Source: an uncultured Erythrobacter sp.
Lineage (GTDB): Bacteria > Pseudomonadota > Alphaproteobacteria > Sphingomonadales > Sphingomonadaceae
NCBI GenBank assembly: GCA_947498065.1
Contig: CANMIS010000002.1
Coordinates: 186,001-250,000, forward strand
Length of the DNA stretch: 64,000 nt
Direction of reading: 5' to 3'
Shown: piece by piece, positions 26,281 to 34,740 of the stretch
How the letters are laid out: every line of letters begins with the position of its first letter
Position numbering within the stretch: position 1 is the stretch's first letter
The notes under the pieces: generated by a model
The model's input: the letters and a program-made list of their open reading frames with translations, nothing else
Database searches by the model: none
What the model was told of the DNA's origin: nothing
Program-made: the position numbers and the translations under genes

Positions 26281-27140
26281 GCCGCAGCCTCCACCAAGCA
26301 AGCGGCCAGCTTTGCCCGCAGGGCGCCATCTTCGATCATGGCTGCTCGCAGGTCAGCAGAGATTTCGATATGGACGAAGCCATCAAACTCTGCCTCACGC
26401 AGCAATTGCCCCTGAGCGTTGGACAGCGCGCCGAGCTCGCCAGTGTCGCCGGGATAGACGAGCACGGGAACAGGCGCGAAGGCCATGCTGAGGCAATCCG
26501 CCAGATCGAGCAGGCGCTCGCTGGGCTCTTCCGTGCCATTGCTGAGGATCATGCCAGCGGTTTGCGCAGCCACGCTGTCTCGGCGATCTCCGTCAAAGCC
26601 GTGCAGCTGCACGTTGAGCCCCTTTGGTGCGGCCTCTGCAAAAGCAAGTGCGAAAGCGCTGAACAGGTGGCCCTTGGTGCGCGCCAGATCGAGTGCGTGT
26701 TCGCACCCGCTGGTCTTGCGGCGCGGCGCAGAATTCCACGCAGCGGCCTGCGCGCCCGTTTCCAAAAACAGAGCGGAGGCGAGGCTGCCAGTGTGGCGGT
26801 CTGATCCGCGGTGCGGCGCGGTGATCGCGAGCGGTGGCGCAGCCCCTTCGCGCACCCAATAAATCCCGCGTGCCCGACAATCGCCAGCGCCCTCGCTCAG
26901 CAGCATCGCGTCTTCAGCGCCGGGCACAGCCGAAGCCTTAAGGCCCAGCTCTGCAAGGTCAGCCAAGCGATTCTTGTTGCCGCCGAGCAGCTCGGCAAAG
27001 GCGCTTTGCGCGCGGGCGAGCTCAGCATTATCGGCAAAGGCTGTGCCTTGGACCCCGCCAAATGGAGGGAACAGATAGGCTGCGCCTGCGAGAATCGCCG
27101 CCGCTGCGCCGCCCGCCAGAATGGGTTTCGCGCGGCTCAT
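26277..27140 (-). CDS. Anchored hydrolase-like protein, possible polyglutamate hydrolase
   Basis: 287 residues with an N-terminal signal anchor (GGAAAAILAGAAYLFPPF), so the domain faces the periplasm. Motif-like pieces are APHRGSDRHTG (107-117), AAAWNSAPRR, VQLHGFDGD (177-185) and a late HIEISADLR. This order recalls the formylglutamate-amidase and poly-gamma-glutamate-hydrolase group, which have an H..E/D zinc motif, a later HG and an ELxRxLR-type end. The match is by eye and distant. It overlaps both neighbours as ATGA. Confidence 0.5.
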   Translation of the reverse strand: MSRAKPILAGGAAAAILAGAAYLFPPFGGVQGTAFADNAELARAQSAFAELLGGNKNRLADLAELGLKASAVPGAEDAMLLSEGAGDCRARGIYWVREGAAPPLAITAPHRGSDRHTGSLASALFLETGAQAAAWNSAPRRKTSGCEHALDLARTKGHLFSAFALAFAEAAPKGLNVQLHGFDGDRRDSVAAQTAGMILSNGTEEPSERLLDLADCLSMAFAPVPVLVYPGDTGELGALSNAQGQLLREAEFDGFVHIEISADLRAAMIEDGALRAKLAACLVEAAA

Positions 27141-27922
27141 GGCGCATCACCTTGGGTAAGATCATCGGATATTTCGTCGCGCGATGCTTCATACAGCACC
27201 AGCAGTGTGTAATCGCTCCCGCTAATGCCCAGCGGACCCACCGCGCGCCAATGGTTGCGGCCCAGGTAAAAGCGCTCTTCGCGCGTAAGCATGTCCGCTG
27301 GAAAGGCGTTGGGCTCGGTCAAAAGATCACGCGTGTCATCGCTCAAGCGCCGGTAGGCCGCGAGCGACTGGTTGCCGAGATAGGTGCGTTGTTCGAACAC
27401 TTGCACATCCACGCCAACAATGCCGCGATCAATGTCGAACATTTCCAGTTCCAACCTTGCGGCGGGAACAGGGCTTTCGACCAGCAATTGGTCTTGTTCG
27501 GCGACCAATTCTGGCTGCGTGCGGAAAAACCGCCAGGTGTTGCCTGAGGCAAACACCACGTCGGGCGAATCCGCTTGCAGATAAGCGTCATGGACGGAAA
27601 TCTCTTCGCCATTCGCCCCGATCCAGCGCATCCGCAGGCCGTAGACAAAGCCTTTTTCAAGGCCGCGCACGTCCTCTGTCACCGAGGGTGCGAGCAGGAT
27701 TTTGGCCTTGGTCACCGGCTGCGAGAAGGTGAAGGCCAGCGGGTCATTTTCCGGGATGCGGTAGACGATGGAGCGCTTTGAAATGCGGGCATCGCGCGCG
27801 GTGATATCGCGTACATCGGTAAGGTAGCTGGCGAGCGGCATTGCGTATTCGCGCCCGGCCCAGCCCGATGCCAGAGCCAGTAGCGCAAACAGCAAAGACT
27901 TGGCGAACATAGACAAAGTCAT
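27137..27922 (-). CDS. Membrane-anchored periplasmic protein of the cap-like operon
   Basis: 261 residues: a signal anchor (AKSLLFALLALASGWAG), then a mainly beta region (SIVYRIPENDPLAFTFSQPVTKAKILLAPSV, LELEMFDIDRGIVGVDVQVFEQR) and a helical C-terminal part. No recognised family. It starts within the CapC-like stop (ATGA) and overlaps the hydrolase-like gene. PgsA/CapA is absent from this operon, so this protein could take the place of a periplasmic subunit; that is a positional guess. Confidence 0.6.
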   Translation of the reverse strand: MTLSMFAKSLLFALLALASGWAGREYAMPLASYLTDVRDITARDARISKRSIVYRIPENDPLAFTFSQPVTKAKILLAPSVTEDVRGLEKGFVYGLRMRWIGANGEEISVHDAYLQADSPDVVFASGNTWRFFRTQPELVAEQDQLLVESPVPAARLELEMFDIDRGIVGVDVQVFEQRTYLGNQSLAAYRRLSDDTRDLLTEPNAFPADMLTREERFYLGRNHWRAVGPLGISGSDYTLLVLYEASRDEISDDLTQGDAP

Positions 27923-30480
27923 TCTGCGCGCTCCCCGATGCCAGGGAACATCAGCCAGCCAAAGGCATAGCGCCGCTCGCTGGTGCTTTCGATATAGCGC
28001 AGCGACATGCTCGGGCGAGCCTCCATGCCTGCCTGATCATAGGCATTGGTCACCGTTTCAGCGCGCAGACCGGCGCTGCGCAAGGCGGAGATGACCTCGC
28101 TAAACGCAGGCTGTTCTGGCCCAATGCGGTCTTTTGCGACCAGCACATCCACGCCTTTGCGGTAATCGACCGCTTCGCGCGGGCGAGCGCGCAATTGGAA
28201 GATCATCGGATCCTCCACGCCCTCTTGGCTGCGGACCCATTCCTGCCATGTGACATCAAAAATCGTGTGCGGATCGCGCAGGAAACTGTCGCTTCGGGTG
28301 GCGACGAACAGGGCGTTTGAGCCCCATTTGCCGTGCACCGCGACGCCAATCCGGGCGGGCAGGACGCCGCGTGAATTCTCAAAAGTCAAAACCGCCTTTT
28401 GCGGCTCTTGCCCCTCGGCGAGGAAGATATTGCCTTCATCGCGGCCAGCCGCAGACAGGCTCCAATGCATTTTGGAGCCAAAGCGGCAGCGGGCGATGTC
28501 CATTCCGGCCATTTGCGCCGCAGCGCTGGCTATTTCTGGCGTTTCACCGGCGCGTACGCGCTCGATCATAGGGGCGGCGATTTCAAACCGGGCAAAGGCG
28601 AGTTGAGGCAGGCCGTCCCAATGGCTGCCTTCTGCCGCGCTGCGAGACAGTGCACACACTTTGGGCTGCTCCGTCGGCTGAGCGGGCGTGGTCAGGCCAG
28701 CGATGTGACGCAAGGAAGCCTTGCTCAGTTCCAGAGTTGCATAGTCACCGCGCAGCCCGCGTCCTTCGCCAGCCAGGCTGACTTTGAGATCGGGTGTAAG
28801 GTCACGCAAAGCCGCGACATTCGCGGCAGCGCCCGCGCCATCGGCAAAGGCAAAGCGCGAGGCGGAGTCTGGATCCGCTGCGCTGACCACGATATGCGCT
28901 GTCTGCGTTGCATCGATAAAGATCTGCGCGACATTGCTGTCGCTATTGCGTCCAGCGGGCGCAGGCGCGGCGAGCACCAGCCAGCGCGCGTCCTGATTGC
29001 GCTGAAGGGCGAGGGCAGCATTGGCGAGACCCGGCATTGCTGTCGGGTCAGGCAGGATGATCGCCTCATCACGCGCGGCATTGGGGTCAAACACCAGCAA
29101 TTCTGCGCCTTTGTAATCATCGCGGATAATCGCGAGGCGGCCGTCCTCGATCCTCAGCAAACGCCAACCGCTGGCGCGCTGATGAAATTCGGGTGCGATT
29201 TCAGGCACGCCTTCTTCGATCAGCTCGACCAGCCGCGAAAGGGTACGGCGGCCCTCGTTCGACAAGGGCTGAGCCGCGCCGCGCATCACGCGGGTGTGCG
29301 CATCGCCGACCGCATTCACGATCAGCGCGTTGAGCTGAGGCGAATTGCCAGAGCGCAGGCCGTCGGCCTGAACAGGGCCATCGTTCCACGGCGCGCGCGC
29401 GGTCGCAGCGGTCAGCGTAAAGCCAACGAAATTGCCGATCACCGCGCCGGCCAGGCTGACCTGCAAGGTCGAGCGGGCAACGCGCGGGAAGATGTCTTTA
29501 TCATGCGCTTTGATCGCGATCAGCGTGGAGAGCAGATAGCCGAAACCGAAGAAATCGGTCGTTTTCACGTCGATGCCCTGCCACACGATGAACCAGCCCA
29601 GCGCCATTTTCCACGCGAAGCTGATGTTGAAGAAGAGCAGCAACTTGCGCCCGCCCTCCAACGTGACATTGGCCATAAACGGCAGCTGCAGGATCATCCG
29701 CGCGATGCAATAGATCAGGATCGCCTCGCCGAACGAGGTCAGGATTTTGGTCGGCTGATACCATTGCAGCGCGATGAGCGCCGGGATCAGAATGCCGGAG
29801 AAATCCCAGCCATATTTGACGTTGTAATGGCTCGCGATCAGCGCCGTCAGCGTCAGGATGATATAGGCTTTGGGGCTGGCAAGGATCGAGCTTGCTAGCC
29901 CTTCATAGAGGTAGAACACGCCGCTGATGCGGAAATTCGTGATCTCCATCAGGCCGTAGCGCACAATCAGATAGGTAAGGCCAATGGTGACGCAGGCCAT
30001 AGGTAGGCCGCGTTTGAGGCCCGGCTTCCAAAACTGGTTCGCCATCAATGAGATAATGACGAGGCCGAAGCTTTGCAGATTGTTTTCCCAATCGATCCGC
30101 CGGTCAAAGTTTTCCTCCAACCAGCCTGAAAATTCTGGCAGCAGCAGGCCGTCAAACGAGAGGCGCACCGCAATGCTGGCGAGGATCAGACCCATAAAAC
30201 GGTCGCGGCCAAACAGACTGGGGAAGCGGCCCGGAGCGAGCTTTTGTGAGAACACCCAAACGATGAGGTAAGCGACAATTGCCTCGACGCTGATTACCAG
30301 CGCCGCGAACGGCTTCACGATCATCAGCGGGACGAGATAGCCCGGCACCACAAGACCTGACAGAACCCAGCCATAGCGCAGGTTGAAAAAGCACATGACG
30401 AACACACCGACCCACACGGTCGTGATGATCGATCCGGCCAATCCGCCTTCAGGAAATATGGTGAGAGGAAAAAGGTCCAC
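27919..30480 (-). CDS. Duplicated CapC/PgsC-like membrane protein with large soluble tail
   Basis: 853 residues. The first 360 hold about ten membrane segments in two similar halves: FNLRYGWVLSGLVVPGYLVP (33-52) and YNVKYGWDFSGILIPALIAL (219-238), each a PgsC/CapC-like unit. Classical PgsC is one unit of about 150 residues. The remaining 490 residues are soluble with no domain I can name (for example AGVNA-poor, RHIAGLTTP, FGSKMHWSLSAAGRDEGNIFL). GTG at 30480 is the only usable start. It lies 11 bp after the receiver gene. Confidence 0.75.
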   Translation of the reverse strand: MDLFPLTIFPEGGLAGSIITTVWVGVFVMCFFNLRYGWVLSGLVVPGYLVPLMIVKPFAALVISVEAIVAYLIVWVFSQKLAPGRFPSLFGRDRFMGLILASIAVRLSFDGLLLPEFSGWLEENFDRRIDWENNLQSFGLVIISLMANQFWKPGLKRGLPMACVTIGLTYLIVRYGLMEITNFRISGVFYLYEGLASSILASPKAYIILTLTALIASHYNVKYGWDFSGILIPALIALQWYQPTKILTSFGEAILIYCIARMILQLPFMANVTLEGGRKLLLFFNISFAWKMALGWFIVWQGIDVKTTDFFGFGYLLSTLIAIKAHDKDIFPRVARSTLQVSLAGAVIGNFVGFTLTAATARAPWNDGPVQADGLRSGNSPQLNALIVNAVGDAHTRVMRGAAQPLSNEGRRTLSRLVELIEEGVPEIAPEFHQRASGWRLLRIEDGRLAIIRDDYKGAELLVFDPNAARDEAIILPDPTAMPGLANAALALQRNQDARWLVLAAPAPAGRNSDSNVAQIFIDATQTAHIVVSAADPDSASRFAFADGAGAAANVAALRDLTPDLKVSLAGEGRGLRGDYATLELSKASLRHIAGLTTPAQPTEQPKVCALSRSAAEGSHWDGLPQLAFARFEIAAPMIERVRAGETPEIASAAAQMAGMDIARCRFGSKMHWSLSAAGRDEGNIFLAEGQEPQKAVLTFENSRGVLPARIGVAVHGKWGSNALFVATRSDSFLRDPHTIFDVTWQEWVRSQEGVEDPMIFQLRARPREAVDYRKGVDVLVAKDRIGPEQPAFSEVISALRSAGLRAETVTNAYDQAGMEARPSMSLRYIESTSERRYAFGWLMFPGIGERAE

Positions 30481-30491
30481 GGCGTAATAAC

Positions 30492-30899
30492 TCAGCCCTG
30501 CTCCGCCGCTGGTTCAGCCGAGACCGGCGCGCTTCCACCAGCCAAAGCGCGGGCTGCGCGTTTGACCAGCTCAGCAGGCTCCACCGGCTTGCGGGCAATA
30601 TCAACCACGCCGAGCGCGCGGTGCTGCTCGGTCAGCTTCTCTTCGGTGGCAGAGGATACGATCATCACGGGCGGACGGTGCGCGCCGCTTTCAGCCAGCA
30701 GACGCAGGAATTTGATCCCGTCAATTTTCGGCATGACAAGGTCGAGCAGGATCAGGTCAAAGCGCGCTGCCTTCACCTGTTTTAGGCCCGCATCCCCATC
30801 GCTCGCGACGTCGACGTCATAGCCCTCAAGCTGCAGCGTCAGCTGCAACAGCCCCGCCAGAATGGGATCGTCATCGATCACCAGAATACGCGCCGCCAT
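30492..30899 (-). CDS. Single-domain response regulator
   Basis: 135 residues, almost only a receiver domain: VIDDDPILAG acidic pair, LILLDLVMPKIDG with phospho-acceptor Asp, SSAT and ARKPVEP with the conserved Lys. A short Ala/Pro tail follows, and no output domain. It overlaps the sensor stop by one base (TGATG), so the two act together, perhaps relaying phosphate or binding an operon protein directly. Confidence 0.88.
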   Translation of the reverse strand: MAARILVIDDDPILAGLLQLTLQLEGYDVDVASDGDAGLKQVKAARFDLILLDLVMPKIDGIKFLRLLAESGAHRPPVMIVSSATEEKLTEQHRALGVVDIARKPVEPAELVKRAARALAGGSAPVSAEPAAEQG

Positions 30900-33538
30900 C
30901 AGCCGACCCCTCGCAAATCTACATTAAATCCAAAGCCATTCGACTGGCTGCCCCAATAGGACACGCTGGCCGACCAGCGCGTGACCTTGGCCATGCCCTC
31001 GCCGATCACGCGGTATTCGCCGACTGCGCCTTCTTCGTAATTGGCGATCAGCCACAGAAGGCGGTCAAAGCCGATGCCAAAGCCGCCAGAAATTCGGATA
31101 AGTGTGCGCCCGTGCAGCTCTTCGAGCTTCAATTTGACGACACCGTGCTGCGGCGTATCGGCGATCACCACGCGCAGCATTGCGACCAGCATATCAGCCA
31201 GCGCATTGGGCTCTGCCAGGGTGAAACCGCTGACGCTCGGGTGCTCCGCTTCGATGATCACGCCAAGCTCATCGGCGAGGGTGGAGGCGCGCGCGATTGC
31301 ATCTTTGGCAACGGCGGCGGCGTCCACTGGATAGCAGGCCTCGGTCAGGTCGCGGGTTTCGGAACGGATCAGGCCGGCAACTTCGTCGAGGCGGCTGGTC
31401 GCGCGGCGGGCGGTCTCACTAATGCGGTCAACCACGCTGCGCACTTGCTCGCTGGCCAGCCGCTCGTCACTGGCGAGCTGCGAGCCGAGCAGGATCGCTT
31501 CAAAATCATTGCGCAGTTGCAGATCGATGAATTTCGCCACCGCTTTGCGCAGGTCAGCGGCGCGGTTCACATCGCGCATATCAATCGCTTCGAGCACCAG
31601 AATGCGGTCTGCGCCGTGAGCGTGGCTGACTGGCGCGGCGAGCCGCAGCATCCGTTCGCTCTGGCGATTGCCGTCACCCAGATCGCGCATCGGCATGCGC
31701 ATTTCAGAGCCGTTGAGCATCAGGTCTTCGATCAGCGCCTCGACCCGCTCTGCGTCGAGCTCTGTCAGCGCCAACAATGCCTCCGACAACGAGGTGTCGA
31801 ACAGGCCCAGCCCCGCCTCACGGTACAGCTCCTGCATCGCTTCATTGGCGTGCAGGGGAGAGCCGATCAGGTGGAAAATGATGACGGCGGTGTCGATCGT
31901 ATCGAACCCGCGGCGCACTTGCTCAGATTCGTTGGCGACCAGCGCGATGGCGCTTGCAACCTTGTCGTCGAGCGGCAGATAACGGCTTTCCTGGCTGGCC
32001 CGCGCGTTAAGATCGGCGCGCCAGCGGAACAGCTCACGAAAGCTTGTGACAATTGCGCGCACCAGATGCGCCGATTTGCCCGGTGTGGCGGTGTCGGGCC
32101 GGGTGTGGAGCCAGAACAATTGCTGATCGCCTGCGCCGACCCAGCCGATCCGCGCTTCGCCCGCCCAGCTGGGGACGATGTCGGCGGCATCGCGCACGGC
32201 AAAGGTTGCGCGCAGGTCTTTCAGGATCACGGCGAGCTGTTTCGGCGCAATGGCAATGTCTTCGATCGAGGCATTGTTGGCCGCGACCGGCTCCAGCTGG
32301 CCATTGGGTAGCAATTCGACCAGCAGGCTGCGCTCAACCCCGGCATATTGCGCGGCGGAACCGAGCAGCTGCGGCAGGCGTGCGCCTTCACGCAAGGCTG
32401 AGCGATTGAACGAAGTTTGCACCGCGCGCGAGGCGGTGCGTTCCAGACGGCGATCTTGCGAGGTTTCGCGCTCGATCACGCGCTGGAAGGTGATGATCCA
32501 CGGCGCCAGCATCAGCGCGGCGACGGGCAGCAAAGTGTTCGTAAACAGCAAAACGGCCCAGCAGGCCGCAGCGATGAGCAGACTGAAACTGATCGGCACC
32601 AAGACCGCCAATCGCTTGGGATCGGTCTCTCGGTAGACCAGAGATAGCAGCGCGCCGAGCGCCAGAAGCAGCACCCAAACCTGCCAATCGTGGGCGTAAT
32701 AGCTGACTTGATCGGTCCTCAGCGCGTTCACCGCATGGGCGCGGAAAATCGCCTCGCTGGTGGAATGGCTGTTCGGGCTGAGCGGTGTGCTGAGCGAACC
32801 GCGCAGCGCATCTGGCCGAACCACCATAGCGACCAGACCGGACAGTTCGCCCGGCTGGATCTCGCCGCTGGTCAGCTGGCTGGCTTTGAGGATCGGAATG
32901 CTCTGACGGCTTGGCATCGGCACCAGAAACTCGCCGCGCGCCGGGCTTTTGCCAGCGAGGGCAGCGTCAAACACAGGAATGCTCTCGCTGCGTCCGGGCA
33001 GAACCGCCGATTGCGCGCGGTTGATGCCGTATTGCGCCGGAGCCAAAGTCCGCGCGGTTGAGATCGCCGATCCGGCGGTGCCAGCGCCTTGCAGCTCCCA
33101 GCTTTCGTTTTCGGGCAATTGTTGCGCTGGCAGGCCGACAATGACGGGAACAGCGGCAGAGGTCGCGGGGCCCCGATCAGCGCCGAGATAGCCGATCCGC
33201 TCAACGCCCAGATTGGCGAGCGAGCGCTCCAATGCGGTAAATTGCGCCGGGTCTTGCGCGGCGAAACCGGGATCGCGCTCAATCACCACCACGCTGGGCT
33301 GGCTGCCCGCTTGGTTGACGGTGACGGCATCGAAGAAACGTCCATCGACCTGAGCAAAGGCGCCCAGCTGATGGAGGACGGCGAGCGCCATCGCGACCAA
33401 TAGCGGGCCGAGCCATTGGCCCAGCAGCTCGCGCCGGACAGCGCGCATGCGCCGCGAGCTGCGCGAAGTCGTGCGCGCAGAAGCGGAGCCTGATGGCTTG
33501 CTGTCTTCCAGAGCAGGAGTGGGCGAAAGCGCGGTCAC
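30899..33538 (-). CDS. CHASE2-type membrane sensor with degenerate kinase
   Basis: 879 residues, first gene of the cap-like operon. Order: basic N-terminus, TM1 (GPLLVAMALAVLHQLGAF), a CHASE2-like extracellular domain (about 65-290), three TM helices (VWVLLLALGALLSLVY and following), a PAS/GAF-like cytoplasmic region, a coiled helical segment, and a C-terminal fold with GFGIGFDRLLWL resembling a GHKL ATPase. I find no H-box: the helical segment around LRNDFEAILLGSQLASDERL has no His in the expected place. GTG at 33538 is the longest start; ATG at 33448 is possible. Confidence 0.7.
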   Translation of the reverse strand: MTALSPTPALEDSKPSGSASARTTSRSSRRMRAVRRELLGQWLGPLLVAMALAVLHQLGAFAQVDGRFFDAVTVNQAGSQPSVVVIERDPGFAAQDPAQFTALERSLANLGVERIGYLGADRGPATSAAVPVIVGLPAQQLPENESWELQGAGTAGSAISTARTLAPAQYGINRAQSAVLPGRSESIPVFDAALAGKSPARGEFLVPMPSRQSIPILKASQLTSGEIQPGELSGLVAMVVRPDALRGSLSTPLSPNSHSTSEAIFRAHAVNALRTDQVSYYAHDWQVWVLLLALGALLSLVYRETDPKRLAVLVPISFSLLIAAACWAVLLFTNTLLPVAALMLAPWIITFQRVIERETSQDRRLERTASRAVQTSFNRSALREGARLPQLLGSAAQYAGVERSLLVELLPNGQLEPVAANNASIEDIAIAPKQLAVILKDLRATFAVRDAADIVPSWAGEARIGWVGAGDQQLFWLHTRPDTATPGKSAHLVRAIVTSFRELFRWRADLNARASQESRYLPLDDKVASAIALVANESEQVRRGFDTIDTAVIIFHLIGSPLHANEAMQELYREAGLGLFDTSLSEALLALTELDAERVEALIEDLMLNGSEMRMPMRDLGDGNRQSERMLRLAAPVSHAHGADRILVLEAIDMRDVNRAADLRKAVAKFIDLQLRNDFEAILLGSQLASDERLASEQVRSVVDRISETARRATSRLDEVAGLIRSETRDLTEACYPVDAAAVAKDAIARASTLADELGVIIEAEHPSVSGFTLAEPNALADMLVAMLRVVIADTPQHGVVKLKLEELHGRTLIRISGGFGIGFDRLLWLIANYEEGAVGEYRVIGEGMAKVTRWSASVSYWGSQSNGFGFNVDLRGVG

Positions 33539-33972
33539 AATGTGTATGGGATCAGCAGATGATGGGGCGATGCGGCCTCACTCGCCCCTGCCGCGATGCG
33601 GACGGATGCGAGAATGACGGCGATGCCTACCCAGCTGCCAATATGCCCCAGACCCCCTTAGTTTTCCCGCCCAAACTGGCCGTTTCATCGGCCATGAATG
33701 GATGGGCGCAGCCGGAGCGATCCGGCCAAGCAGCCAGCAAAGCTGCCTTTCATGGTTACTATTCAGGGTCTGGCGCTAAGGAATTATCCCTAATTAACCG
33801 TTAATCATCGCAGGCTTGTATATTAGGGCGCTGCGCGGCCTGCGCGGGAAAGACGGCTACAGAGCGCGCGAGATGTAAAATGACGTCACGAAGGAGTGAA
33901 CGCGTTTTCAGCCCGCTCGCTTAGGTAAACATCGTTAGCTCCGTCTTAATCATATTCTTACATAAGCGCCGG
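33539..33972. promoter_or_regulatory. Divergent intergenic region between sensor and receiver-Hpt genes
   Basis: 434 bp without a credible gene; the ORF at 33493-33804 has no coding character. It must hold promoters for both the cap-like operon and the receiver-Hpt gene. The right half is AT-rich compared with the window. ATTAAC-C-GTTAAT at 33793-33805 is a perfect short palindrome and a candidate operator. Confidence 0.45.
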
Positions 33973-34740
33973 GTGAAAGAAGCATCAAACACCCAGTGGG
34001 CGACCGCCAAAGCCGGTGCCAGCGCGAAAGCGCTGCGCGTTCTGCTGGCCGAAGACACGCCGATCAGCGCCGAGGCGATGCGGGCCATGGCCGAGCATTT
34101 CTCGGTCGAGATGGATATTGCCGCCAATGGGCTGGAAGCGATTGAGATGGTCGAGGCCGCAAGGGCCGAAGGACGGCCCTATTCGCTGATGCTGGTCGAT
34201 GTGATGATGCCGATTTTGGACGGTGTTGAGACGACCAAGCGGCTGCGCGCACGCGGGTTTGACGCCGATGCGCTGCCAATCATCGCGGTCACCGCCGCCA
34301 CCAGCTTTGATGAAATCCGCTCGTACCGAGCCTGCGGGATGCAGGCTTTTCTGGCCAAACCGGTCGCGCTCAAGGATTTGGGCGCCACTTTGGAGGCCTG
34401 GGGTCACAAGGCGGACAAACGGGCATCAAAACCAGCCTCTACGATTGAGCCAGCGCTGATGGAGGCGCTGGAGCAGCAATTTCGCGACCGCAACAAGCGC
34501 ACGCTCAAGCTGGTCGAAACAGCGATCAAAAATGCCGATTTCAGCGCTGAAACTGTCAATGAGATTAGACACTTACTGCATCAAATCGCCGGGACCGCGA
34601 CAACCTTTGGAGACGCCAAGCTGAGCGAGTTGGCGCGCGCGCATGAGCATGCGCTGATCGAAGCAGAAATGAATGAGGAGGAGCTCAAAAAGCGCCTCCA
34701 AAAGGCTGCGAAAAGCCTCAAAGAAAGGATCAAGCCGTGA
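33973..34740 (+). CDS. Receiver-Hpt phosphorelay protein
   Basis: 255 residues. Receiver domain: LLAEDTPIS, LMLVDVMMPILDG (phospho-Asp), AFLAKPVALKDL (Lys). After a linker comes an Hpt domain with HQIAGTATTFGDAKLSELA, where the His precedes an AGTA stretch like the HxLKG pattern. It can pass phosphate between Asp and His partners. The start is GTG; no ATG occurs before residue 37. It is divergent from the sensor gene and overlaps the outer-membrane protein gene as GTGA. Confidence 0.85.
   Translation: MKEASNTQWATAKAGASAKALRVLLAEDTPISAEAMRAMAEHFSVEMDIAANGLEAIEMVEAARAEGRPYSLMLVDVMMPILDGVETTKRLRARGFDADALPIIAVTAATSFDEIRSYRACGMQAFLAKPVALKDLGATLEAWGHKADKRASKPASTIEPALMEALEQQFRDRNKRTLKLVETAIKNADFSAETVNEIRHLLHQIAGTATTFGDAKLSELARAHEHALIEAEMNEEELKKRLQKAAKSLKERIKP

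Noticed and set aside
25536-26804. 422-residue plus-strand ORF
   Set aside because: Antisense to the HEAT-like and hydrolase-like genes; low-complexity Arg/Ala sequence.
28399-29898. 499-residue plus-strand ORF
   Set aside because: Antisense shadow of the CapC-like gene; Arg/Gln/Asp-rich translation without domain or ribosome site.
31112-32311. 399-residue plus-strand ORF
   Set aside because: Shadow of the CHASE2 sensor; composition follows the complementary codons.
33493-33804. 103-residue plus-strand ORF at the divergent region
   Set aside because: Starts inside the sensor gene on the wrong strand, no motif, uneven composition.
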